A DNA stretch of 45,744 bases, from the NCBI RefSeq assembly GCF_008123965.1, contig NZ_VSTH01000107.1, forward strand, positions 1 through 45,744, given 5' to 3'. The notes under the pieces were generated by a model that made no database searches, was not told where the DNA came from, and worked only from the letters and a program-made list of their open reading frames with translations. The DNA is from Bradyrhizobium hipponense (GTDB taxonomy: Bacteria > Pseudomonadota > Alphaproteobacteria > Rhizobiales > Xanthobacteraceae). Numbering within the stretch: position 1 is the first letter of the stretch; each line of letters opens with the position of its first letter. A program made the position numbers and the translations under genes. This document shows positions 1-7,937 of the stretch, piece by piece.

Positions 1-22
1 CCTCTCCCGCATGCGGGAGAGG
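1..22. repeat. Short perfect inverted repeat
   Basis: Two 10-bp arms, CCTCTCCCGC and GCGGGAGAGG, are separated by AT. The stem is GC-rich and no T-run follows within the window. It is cut by the window edge, so it may be the end of a larger intergenic palindrome or a hairpin 3' of an upstream gene. Confidence 0.6.
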
Positions 23-96
23 TTACAGCGAGCCCGCGGAAAGGCCGACTCAATCAACCGGCAAATGGTTGTCACAACTCCCGCGACCTTAGCCGC

Positions 97-1062
97 ATGA
101 GCGACAAACTGACGCCGATCGAGATCGGCCTGACCGCGGCGATCGTCGCGATCGAGGATCATGAGCCGCTGATCCTCACCGCGCGCAGCAGTGACGGGCT
201 TGCCGGCCTGCCGTTCGGTCCGTTCGATGCGCCAAGCCACCGCACCTTCGAGATCGGCCTGCGCGCCTGGGTCGAGGCGCAGGCGGGCCTGCGGCTCGGC
301 TATGTCGAGCAGCTCTATACGTTCGGGGATCGCGGCCGTCATGCGGAGGCCGGCGACACCGGCGCGCATATGGTCTCGATCGGCTATCTCGCGCTGACGC
401 GTGCTGTTGGCGGCGAGCTTGCTGCGACGGGCGCGGGCTTCGAGCCCTGGTATCGCTTCTTTCCCTGGGAAGACTGGCGCGAAGCGCCGCCCGCGATCAT
501 CGCCCGCGACATCATCCCGGAGCTGATCAAATGGGCCGAGGAGGAGACGCCGGAAACGACGCGCGCGCTGCCGCGCAGGGATCGCGTGCGGTTCTATTTC
601 GGTCTCGAGGGTGCTCCCTGGGATGAGGAGCGCGTGCTCGACCGCTATGAGCTCCTGTACGAAGCAGGCCTGATCGAGGAGGCGCGGCGGGACGGCCGCC
701 CTGCGGCATTAGCGCGCAAGTCGCTACCTGCGCTCGGCATCTCGATGCGGTTCGACCACCGGCGAATCCTCGCCACCGGAATCGCGCGGCTGCGCGCAAA
801 ACTGAAGTATCGTCCTGTCGTCTTTGAACTTTTGCCGGCCGAGTTCACACTTACCGAACTGCAGTACACGGTCGAGGCAATCTCCGGCCGGCACCTGCAC
901 AAGCAGAATTTCCGGCGCTTGGTCGAAGCCGAAGCCCTGGTCGAACCAACCGGGGTGATGTCGACACAGACCGGCGGGCGGCCGGCGGCGCTCTATCGCT
1001 TCCGCCGCGATGTGCTCCAGGAACGGCCGGCGCCCGGCTTGCGCATGCGCTCCCGGCGCTAG
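97..1062 (+). CDS. nadQ: NadQ-type NAD biosynthesis regulator (Nudix-like domain + winged helix)
   Basis: The 321-residue protein has a Nudix-like fold over roughly residues 10-150 and a C-terminal winged-helix region at about 210-305 (around ELLPAEFTLTELQYTVEAIS). This is the architecture of NrtR/COG4111-type regulators, and in Rhizobiales the COG4111 member (NadQ) is known as a predicted regulator of nadABC. The Nudix signature is degenerate: the segment RAWVEAQAGL replaces the catalytic REUxEExGU pattern, so the domain probably binds a nucleotide ligand rather than hydrolysing it. The ATG at 97 gives a sensible N-terminus. A DUF2339 gene follows 49 bp downstream on the same strand. The nadABC operon lies 13 kb away in this window and carries strong palindromes upstream, which fits a trans-acting repressor. 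The regulatory role is inferred from family and context. Confidence 0.72.
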   Translation: MSDKLTPIEIGLTAAIVAIEDHEPLILTARSSDGLAGLPFGPFDAPSHRTFEIGLRAWVEAQAGLRLGYVEQLYTFGDRGRHAEAGDTGAHMVSIGYLALTRAVGGELAATGAGFEPWYRFFPWEDWREAPPAIIARDIIPELIKWAEEETPETTRALPRRDRVRFYFGLEGAPWDEERVLDRYELLYEAGLIEEARRDGRPAALARKSLPALGISMRFDHRRILATGIARLRAKLKYRPVVFELLPAEFTLTELQYTVEAISGRHLHKQNFRRLVEAEALVEPTGVMSTQTGGRPAALYRFRRDVLQERPAPGLRMRSRR

Positions 1063-1111
1063 ATCAGGATTTGCGCGGCCGGCCCATGTGCGCCGATCGC
1101 CAGGAGGCCTT

Positions 1112-3817
1112 ATGTTCGACGACCCGTTCGACGTCCTTGCGGCGCTGTTTGCCATCGCTGCCTTCCTGGTCGCGATCAAGGCCTCCAACCAGGTGACCGA
1201 GCTGCGCCGCCGGCTGAGTTCGCTGGAGGCGATGCTGCAGGCACAGCGGCCGATCCAGCCGCCGCCGATGCCATTGCCGGAACAGGTGTTGACGACGACG
1301 ACTGCGGAGGCAGCACCACCACCGCTTGCGCCCGAGGCCGAACAAGCCTCGCCGCCACCGCTCCTGACCGATCCTGTCACGCCGCCGCCGCTCGAGACGA
1401 GCCCGGATGACATCGCGCCGCCTCCCATGCCCGCCGCAGAGCCCGGCTTCGAGGAGCGGCTCGGCACCCGCTGGGTGGTGTGGATCGGCGGCCTTGCCCT
1501 TGCGCTCGGCGGCTTCTTCATGGTGCGCTATTCGATCGAGGCCGGCCTTGTCGGCCCCGGCGTGCGCGTGTTCCTCGGCGGCCTGTTCGCGCTGGCGCTG
1601 TTAGGTGCCGGTGAATGGACCCGGCGCAAGGAGAGCATCTCCAGCATGGCGGCGCTGCCGATCGCCAACATCCCCGCGATCCTCACCGCGGCCGGAACGG
1701 CGGTGGCGTTTGCCACCATCTACGCGGCCTACGCGCTCTACGGCTTCCTCGTTCCCGCTACCGCCTTCGTGCTGCTCGGCCTCGTCGCACTCGGCACGCT
1801 CGCCGCCGCGCTGCTGCACGGTCCCGCGCTGGCCGGCCTCGGCGTGGTCGGCGCATTCGTGACGCCTGCCCTCGTCTCCAGCGGCAAGCCAGATTACTGG
1901 GCTCTCTACATCTATCTTGCGATTGTCACCGCCGCGAGCTTCGGCCTCTCCCGCATCCGGCTGTGGCGCTGGCTGGCGGTGACCACCATCGTGTTCGCCG
2001 TGCTCTGGATCTTCCCCGGGCTCGACGTCGGCGAACTGCAGGTCGCACCACACGCCTTCCATGTGATCGCCGGTTTCGTGCTCGCCGCCCTGCTCGTCGT
2101 CTGCGGCTTCATGTTCGGCCCCACCATCGGGGACGGCGATATCGAGCCGGTCTCGTCGAGCTCGCTCGGCGCCTATCTGTTCGGCACGATGCTGATCGTG
2201 CTGTCGAGCGCGCATGCCGATCTGGCGCTGATCGCCTTCACCCTCCTGGTGGCGGCGACGCTGTTGGTGGCTTGGCGCGCGCCGGCGGCCACCGGCGCGC
2301 TGGGTGCGGCCGCAGCCACCGTCTTCATCGTGTTCGCCGAATGGGCGGTGCGCGCCAATCCCGACATGCTGGTGCTGCCGGGCGGACCGCTACCCGGTGT
2401 CGGACCGGCCGCGATCGACAGCGCAGTGACGCTGCATCTCGTGATGGCCGCGATCTTCGCCGCAGGGTTTGGCATCGCAGGCTTCCTGGCGCAGGGACGC
2501 TCGAACTCGGCGATCATCCCGGTGGTGTGGTCGGCGGCCGCGGTTGCCACTCCCATCGCAATCCTTGTTGCGCTCTACGCCCGCATCGCCCATCTCGACC
2601 GCTCGATCCCCTTTGCGGTCCTCGCCGTCCTGCTCGCCGCCGCCTTCGGCGCTGCGACCGAAGCCCTCACCCGCCGCGAAAGCCGGCCGGGCGTTGCGAT
2701 CTCCACCGCGCTATTCGCGACCGGCACGCTCGGCGCGCTGGCGCTGGCGCTGACCTTTGCGCTGGAAAAGGGCTGGCTCACCATCGCGCTGGCGCTGATG
2801 TCGCTCGGCACCGCCTGGATCTCGATGCAGCGGCCGATCCCGTTCCTGCGCTGGCTCGCTGCCGCGTTTGCCGCGATCGTCACCGCGCGCATCGGCTATG
2901 ATCCCCGCATCGTCGGCACGGACGTCGGCACCACGCCGATCTTCAACTGGCTGCTGTGGGGCTATGGCCTGCCGGCGCTGTCGTTCTGGGCGGCGAGCCA
3001 TTTCCTGCACCGCCGCGGCGACGACGCGCCGCTGCGCATGGTGGAGGCCGCCGCGATCCTGTTTACCGCGCTGCTGGCCTTCATGGAAATCCGTCACCTC
3101 GCCACTGGCGGCCGCATGACATCGCCGCCGTCGCTGCTCGAATTCGCGCTCCAGGTCTGCGTGACGCTGGCCATGGCGATCGGACTCGAGCGGCTGAGGT
3201 TGAGGAGCCACAGCGTCGTGCACAATGTCGGTGCGGTCATTCTCACCGTGATCGCCGGCCTCGTCAGCGTGTTCGGCCTGCTGATCCTGGAGAACCCGTT
3301 GCTGTGGAGCAGGACCGATGTCGGCGGCCTCGTGTTCAACCTGTTGCTGCTCGGCTACGCGCTGCCGGCCGTGCTGATGCTGCTGCTGTCCTATGCGGTT
3401 GTCGGCGAACGCGGCAGGACCTACGCCAATACGATCGCAAGCGGGGCGCTGGTGTTCGCGCTCGCCTACGTCACGCTGGAGATCCGCCGCTTCTATCACG
3501 GCCCCATCCTGCTGCACGGCGAGACCACGGGCGCGGAGCAATACACTTATTCGATCGGCTGGCTCGGCTTCGGCGTGGTGCTGCTCGGCGTCGGTATCTT
3601 CGTCAATTCCGAGCGGGCACGGCTGGCGTCTGCGGCAGTGATCGCGCTGACGATCCTCAAGGCCTTCGTCATCGACATGTCGACGCTGACCGGCGTCTAC
3701 CGCGCGCTGTCCTTCATGTGTCTCGGAATCGTGCTGGTCGCGATCGGCTGGCTTTACCAGCGTATCCTGTTCCGGCGGCAGGTCACTCCGCCGCCGGCTC
3801 CGCAGACAAGCGCGTAG
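1112..3817 (+). CDS. DUF2339 family multi-pass membrane protein
   Basis: The 901-residue protein has one N-terminal hydrophobic segment (MFDDPFDVLAALFAIAAF), then a short charged, coil-like stretch and a linker of about 60 residues rich in Pro and Ala. More than 20 closely packed hydrophobic segments follow, to the C-terminus. The motif WVVWIGGLALALGGFF at the start of the membrane block is typical of DUF2339 proteins. The ATG at 1112 is chosen because AGGAGG lies just upstream (1102-1107). An in-frame start at 1010 would overlap nadQ. The biochemical function is unknown for the family. It sits 49 bp after nadQ and may be cotranscribed. Its stop lies 3 bp from the convergent chemoreceptor stop at 3821. 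Confidence 0.85.
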   Translation: MFDDPFDVLAALFAIAAFLVAIKASNQVTELRRRLSSLEAMLQAQRPIQPPPMPLPEQVLTTTTAEAAPPPLAPEAEQASPPPLLTDPVTPPPLETSPDDIAPPPMPAAEPGFEERLGTRWVVWIGGLALALGGFFMVRYSIEAGLVGPGVRVFLGGLFALALLGAGEWTRRKESISSMAALPIANIPAILTAAGTAVAFATIYAAYALYGFLVPATAFVLLGLVALGTLAAALLHGPALAGLGVVGAFVTPALVSSGKPDYWALYIYLAIVTAASFGLSRIRLWRWLAVTTIVFAVLWIFPGLDVGELQVAPHAFHVIAGFVLAALLVVCGFMFGPTIGDGDIEPVSSSSLGAYLFGTMLIVLSSAHADLALIAFTLLVAATLLVAWRAPAATGALGAAAATVFIVFAEWAVRANPDMLVLPGGPLPGVGPAAIDSAVTLHLVMAAIFAAGFGIAGFLAQGRSNSAIIPVVWSAAAVATPIAILVALYARIAHLDRSIPFAVLAVLLAAAFGAATEALTRRESRPGVAISTALFATGTLGALALALTFALEKGWLTIALALMSLGTAWISMQRPIPFLRWLAAAFAAIVTARIGYDPRIVGTDVGTTPIFNWLLWGYGLPALSFWAASHFLHRRGDDAPLRMVEAAAILFTALLAFMEIRHLATGGRMTSPPSLLEFALQVCVTLAMAIGLERLRLRSHSVVHNVGAVILTVIAGLVSVFGLLILENPLLWSRTDVGGLVFNLLLLGYALPAVLMLLLSYAVVGERGRTYANTIASGALVFALAYVTLEIRRFYHGPILLHGETTGAEQYTYSIGWLGFGVVLLGVGIFVNSERARLASAAVIALTILKAFVIDMSTLTGVYRALSFMCLGIVLVAIGWLYQRILFRRQVTPPPAPQTSA

Positions 3818-3820
3818 AGG

Positions 3821-5509
3821 TCAGGCCGCGCGGACGGACTCGAGGAACTGCGCGACCTCGACCTTGAGACGCGTGCTGTCGCTCGCGAGCGACTTGGCGG
3901 CCGACAGCACCTGGCTCGACGCCGAGCCGGTCTCGATCGCGCCGCGCTGCACGTCGGTGATGTTTGACGAAACTTCCTGCGTGCCGAGCGAGGCCTGCTG
4001 CACGTTGCGCGAAATCTCCTGCGTGGCCGCGCCCTGCTCCTCGACGGCGGCGGCGATGGCGGAGGACACCTCGGACAGCCGCTCGATGGTGCCGCCGATC
4101 TCCTGGATGGCGCTGACGGACTCGCCGGTCGCGGCCTGGATGCCGGAGACTTGCGCCCCGATCTCGCCGGTCGCCTTCGCGGTCTGTTCGGCCAGCGCCT
4201 TGACCTCGGAGGCGACGACGGCGAAGCCGCGGCCGGCCTCGCCGGCACGCGCCGCCTCGATGGTTGCGTTCAGCGCCAGCAGGTTGGTCTGGCCTGCAAT
4301 CGTGTTGATGAGCTCGACGACATCGCCGATGCGAGAAGCGGCCTGCGACAGCGCATTGACGCGCTCGTTGGTCCGCGCCGCCTGTTCGACGGCTTCGGCG
4401 GCCATCCGCGCCGAATCCTGCACGCGGCGGCTGATCTCGGTGATGGACGACGACAGCTCTTCTGATGCCGACGCCACCGACTGGACGTTGGTGGATGCCT
4501 CCTCGGAGGCGGCGGCAACGACGGTCGCGAGCTCCTGCCCGCGTCGCGCGGTGCCGGTCAAGGTGGCCGCGGATGCCTCGAGCTCGGTCGAGGCCGCGGA
4601 GACCGTCTCGACCACCTCGGCGATCATGATCTCGAAATTGCGGGTGATGGCGTCGACGCGCCGGGCGCGTTCGATCTTGGCTTCGGCATCGCGCGCGGCG
4701 GCCTCGTCGGCCGCCTTCTTGGCGATCAGCGCCTCCTTGAAGATCTGGAGCGCATTCGCCATCGAGCCGATCTCAGTCTTCTCGCCGCGATGCGGCACCT
4801 CGGCCGAAAGGTCGCCCTCGCCAAGCGACTGCATCGGACGGATGATTGAAGCAATGCCGCGAGAAACGTCGCGCACGAGATAATAGGCGGCGCCGATCGC
4901 GATCACGACCGAGACCACGATGATGCCAACCAGCACGCGGAAGATCGTGGCGTAGCTGTCGGCCGCCTGCTTCGTCTCCAGCTCAGCACCGCGGTTGTTG
5001 AGTTCGATGCCCTTCTGGAGCAATGGATCGGCCGCCTGGGCCATCTTCGCGACCTTGGTCTGCAACAGCTCGTTGGCGTCGGCCGGGAAACGGCCAACGC
5101 CCTTGCGCGACAGTGCCATCACGTCCTGCACGCCGTTCAGGTATTCGGACCAGGCTTTGGTCCACTGCTCGTAGAGCGAGCGCTCTTCGGCAGCAGTGAT
5201 CAGCGGTTCGTAGACCTTGCGGGTCTTCTCGATGCGCTCGCGGAGCGACGCCAGGCGCTTCTCGGCCGCGTCCTTGCCCTCAGTGGTGTCCTGCATCAGG
5301 TGCAAGCGCAGCGCCACGCGCAGCTCATTGATGTCGGCGCGAAGCGAGCCGAGGGCCCGCACGCTCGGCAGCCAGCTCTCCGCGATCTCGACGGTGTGCG
5401 CGTTGATGTTTTGCATGGTGCCGATCGCCGTCACGCCGACGCCGGCAAGCGAGAGCACGAGGACCGTCAGCACGGTCAGAAGCTTGAAAACGATCGACAA
5501 CTTCGACAT
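3821..5509 (-). CDS. Methyl-accepting chemotaxis protein 1 (4-helix-bundle sensor)
   Basis: A 562-residue transmembrane chemoreceptor. TM1 is at about residues 8-28, a predicted periplasmic four-helix-bundle ligand domain at 30-188, and TM2 at 190-212. A HAMP domain follows, then the cytoplasmic signalling coiled coil with the highly conserved hairpin tip containing INTIAGQTNLLALNATIEAA. The protein ends in LESVRAA, with no xWxxF CheR/CheB tether. The ATG at 5509 is preferred over an upstream in-frame start at 5590 because the receptor N-terminus begins naturally at MSKLSIVFKLL and the upstream residues are Arg-rich and atypical. The ligand cannot be told from sequence. It is the promoter-distal member of three tandem receptor genes on the minus strand, but 258 bp separate it from the next, so it may have its own promoter. 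Confidence 0.93.
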   Translation of the reverse strand: MSKLSIVFKLLTVLTVLVLSLAGVGVTAIGTMQNINAHTVEIAESWLPSVRALGSLRADINELRVALRLHLMQDTTEGKDAAEKRLASLRERIEKTRKVYEPLITAAEERSLYEQWTKAWSEYLNGVQDVMALSRKGVGRFPADANELLQTKVAKMAQAADPLLQKGIELNNRGAELETKQAADSYATIFRVLVGIIVVSVVIAIGAAYYLVRDVSRGIASIIRPMQSLGEGDLSAEVPHRGEKTEIGSMANALQIFKEALIAKKAADEAAARDAEAKIERARRVDAITRNFEIMIAEVVETVSAASTELEASAATLTGTARRGQELATVVAAASEEASTNVQSVASASEELSSSITEISRRVQDSARMAAEAVEQAARTNERVNALSQAASRIGDVVELINTIAGQTNLLALNATIEAARAGEAGRGFAVVASEVKALAEQTAKATGEIGAQVSGIQAATGESVSAIQEIGGTIERLSEVSSAIAAAVEEQGAATQEISRNVQQASLGTQEVSSNITDVQRGAIETGSASSQVLSAAKSLASDSTRLKVEVAQFLESVRAA

Positions 5510-5767
5510 CACACCCAATCCCGATGATACCTGGCAACGCACGAGCCGCCTGCGCCGCGACCGCCACGACGGCGATGAGACGGAGGTCAACTCAACGGTG
5601 CTGGCTGGTTCTTATCCGGTAAGATTGCGCACATAGTTGCAAACAGGCGTTAACAGGAGCCTACGCAAAATTACGGACGCGGCCCCGGTCGACGTTATTT
5701 CACTGCAACCATATCTTGCAGCTGTGCGGATATCCCGCAGCATCGCACCAGCGTACCGGCTGATGTC

Positions 5768-7738
5768 CTACGCCGCCCGCACCGACTCCAGAAACCGCGC
5801 GACCTCGCTCTTCAGCCGGTTGCTCTCCTGCGACAGCGATTGCGCGGCCGAGTGCACCTGCGCCGACGCGGCCCCGGTTTCGCCAGCACCGCGTTGAACC
5901 TCGCCGATATTCGCCGATACGTCCGAGGTGCCCTGGGCGGCATGCTGGATGTTGCGCGAGATCTCCTGCGTCGCGGCGCCCTGCTCTTCGACGGCGGCGG
6001 CGATGGTCGACGAAATCTCCGACATCCGCGCGATGGTATCGCCGATCTCCCTGATGGCGCCGACGGAATCAATCGTCGCTCTCTGGATCGCGCCAATGTG
6101 CAGGCCGATCTCGCCCGTCGCTTTCGCAGTCTGTTCGGCCAGCGCCTTCACTTCGGTCGCGACCACAGCAAAGCCCTTGCCGGCTTCGCCTGCGCGCGCC
6201 GCCTCGATCGTAGCATTCAGCGCCAGGAGATTGGTCTGGCCCGCGATGGTGTTGATCAGGTCGACGACATCGCCGATGCGGCCCGCCGCCTTCGTCAGCT
6301 CGGCGACGCGCGCATTGGTGCGCTGCGCCTGCTCCACCGCCACATCGGCCACCCGCGCCGATTCCTGCACCTGGCGGCTGATCTCGGAAATCGACGAGGT
6401 CATCTCCTCGCTCGCCGAGGACACCGACTGCACGTTCGCGGACGCTTCTTCCGAGGCCGCCGCGACGGCGCTGGCGAGCCCGCTTCCGCGCTCGGCCGCC
6501 TGGGTCAGCGTATTGGAGGAGGCTTCGAGCTCGGTTGCCGCCGACGAGACGGTCTCGATGATCTCGCCGATGGCGCCTTCGAAACTGTCGGCGAGCCGCT
6601 GCATGTCCGCCTTGCGCTGCATGCGGCGGCGCGCGTCCGCTTCCGACTGTTCGGCGCGGAGCCGCTCCGCCTCCGCCATGTTGTTCCTGAACACCTCGAC
6701 TGCGCCGGCCATCTCGCCGATCTCGTCCGTTCGCCCGAGGCCGGGAACGGAGATCGAGAGCTCGCCGCGCGCAAGCCGCGTCATCGCATCGATCATCGCG
6801 GACAGCGCCGTCGAGATCGAGCGCCCGAGGAGAAAGGCGACCATAGTGAGCACGACGACGGCGACGGCGAAGGCAATCATCATCCACAGGCGCACGGCGT
6901 CGCGGGTGACGGCTTCCGCAGCGTCGGCCTGCTTGTACAAACCTTCGACGACAGTGCTCACGTCGAGCATCACCGGCTCGACCTCGCGAAAGGTCTTCAT
7001 CATGCTGGCGTCAAAACCGGCGATCTGCTGTGCGACCTCGGCCCACGCCACGAATTCGGACTGGTATTTCTGGAGCTTTGCCGTGATATCGGTCATGACC
7101 GGTGCAGGAACGGCAGCAGCCTCCACCGCCTTGGAAAATTCGGTGGCAGCCTTCTTCAGCTCGGCGACGTATTTGGGATCACGCCGAAGCATGAAGTCTT
7201 TCTCGTGCCGGCGCATGGTCAGCATCCAGCTCGTCAGCCGCGGATTGTCGAACTCCTTCAGCTTCGTCTCGATGTCATGCACCGCGCTGCGGAGCGAACC
7301 GGACAGGCCGAGCGTTTCGTTCAGGCCGAGCTTGATCTCGGCGGCGACCAGCGCATTGAAATCCGACGCGTAACGCTTGAAGCCGTCCTGGGCCTGCTTC
7401 ATCCGGTCGGAAAGCGCGCTCATGCCTCCGGCCGACATCAGCCGCTCCACCTGATCGAAGTCGCGATTGATCGGCCCGGCCAGCTCGGCGTGCGCCTTGG
7501 CGTAGCTCTCGGTCCGGCGCTGCTGGAAGTTCTTCTCGTTGCGGCGGGCCTCCAGCATCTCGATCGAGAGCTGCTTGTCGAGGTCGGCGATGGCACGGGC
7601 ACGGTTGGCAACCATGCGCGAGGCGTCCTGAGAGAGCATGCCGATCTCATAGATCGCGCCAAAGGCGACGAGACCGACGAGGCCGAAGAATCCGATCGCC
7701 ATGACCTTGTGAGTCAGACGGATGGAAGGGCCGCTCAT
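5768..7738 (-). CDS. Methyl-accepting chemotaxis protein 2 (HBM-type sensor)
   Basis: A 656-residue receptor with TM1 at about 12-32, a long all-helical periplasmic region to about 283, TM2 at 284-305, HAMP, and the canonical signalling domain. The sensor carries two copies of an EARRNEKNF-like motif (residues 63-71 and 175-185, the second reading MRRHEKDFMLR). This is characteristic of the helical bimodular (HBM) family, some members of which sense organic acids. The ligand here is not known. The minus-strand upstream sequence has GGAG 10 bases before the ATG, supporting the start. The C-terminus LESVRAA matches its neighbours and lacks a pentapeptide tether. It lies between two other receptors on the same strand with gaps of 258 and 199 bp. 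Confidence 0.93.
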   Translation of the reverse strand: MSGPSIRLTHKVMAIGFFGLVGLVAFGAIYEIGMLSQDASRMVANRARAIADLDKQLSIEMLEARRNEKNFQQRRTESYAKAHAELAGPINRDFDQVERLMSAGGMSALSDRMKQAQDGFKRYASDFNALVAAEIKLGLNETLGLSGSLRSAVHDIETKLKEFDNPRLTSWMLTMRRHEKDFMLRRDPKYVAELKKAATEFSKAVEAAAVPAPVMTDITAKLQKYQSEFVAWAEVAQQIAGFDASMMKTFREVEPVMLDVSTVVEGLYKQADAAEAVTRDAVRLWMMIAFAVAVVVLTMVAFLLGRSISTALSAMIDAMTRLARGELSISVPGLGRTDEIGEMAGAVEVFRNNMAEAERLRAEQSEADARRRMQRKADMQRLADSFEGAIGEIIETVSSAATELEASSNTLTQAAERGSGLASAVAAASEEASANVQSVSSASEEMTSSISEISRQVQESARVADVAVEQAQRTNARVAELTKAAGRIGDVVDLINTIAGQTNLLALNATIEAARAGEAGKGFAVVATEVKALAEQTAKATGEIGLHIGAIQRATIDSVGAIREIGDTIARMSEISSTIAAAVEEQGAATQEISRNIQHAAQGTSDVSANIGEVQRGAGETGAASAQVHSAAQSLSQESNRLKSEVARFLESVRAA

Positions 7739-7937
7739 GAATGTGCTCCAATATGTTCGATACGCAAATACAGGGAGGGCGACTCTGCGCCCGGAATATT
7801 GCGGGGATCATGACTGCGCCGGTTTTCCGGAAGGTTAAGCAGGCGAGATCTTCGTCGTCGCGTAGCAATACACGCGCGTGCAAACGCTGCGCTTCCACGC
7901 GCAGCGGTTGCAGATCGACTTATCGGGACCTGCCGCC

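Noticed and set aside
724..1521. Long open frames on the strand opposite nadQ and DUF2339, and similar long antisense frames over most genes
   Set aside because: In very GC-rich DNA, antisense and shifted frames stay open by chance. They lack ribosome sites and family resemblance, and they overlap strongly supported genes.
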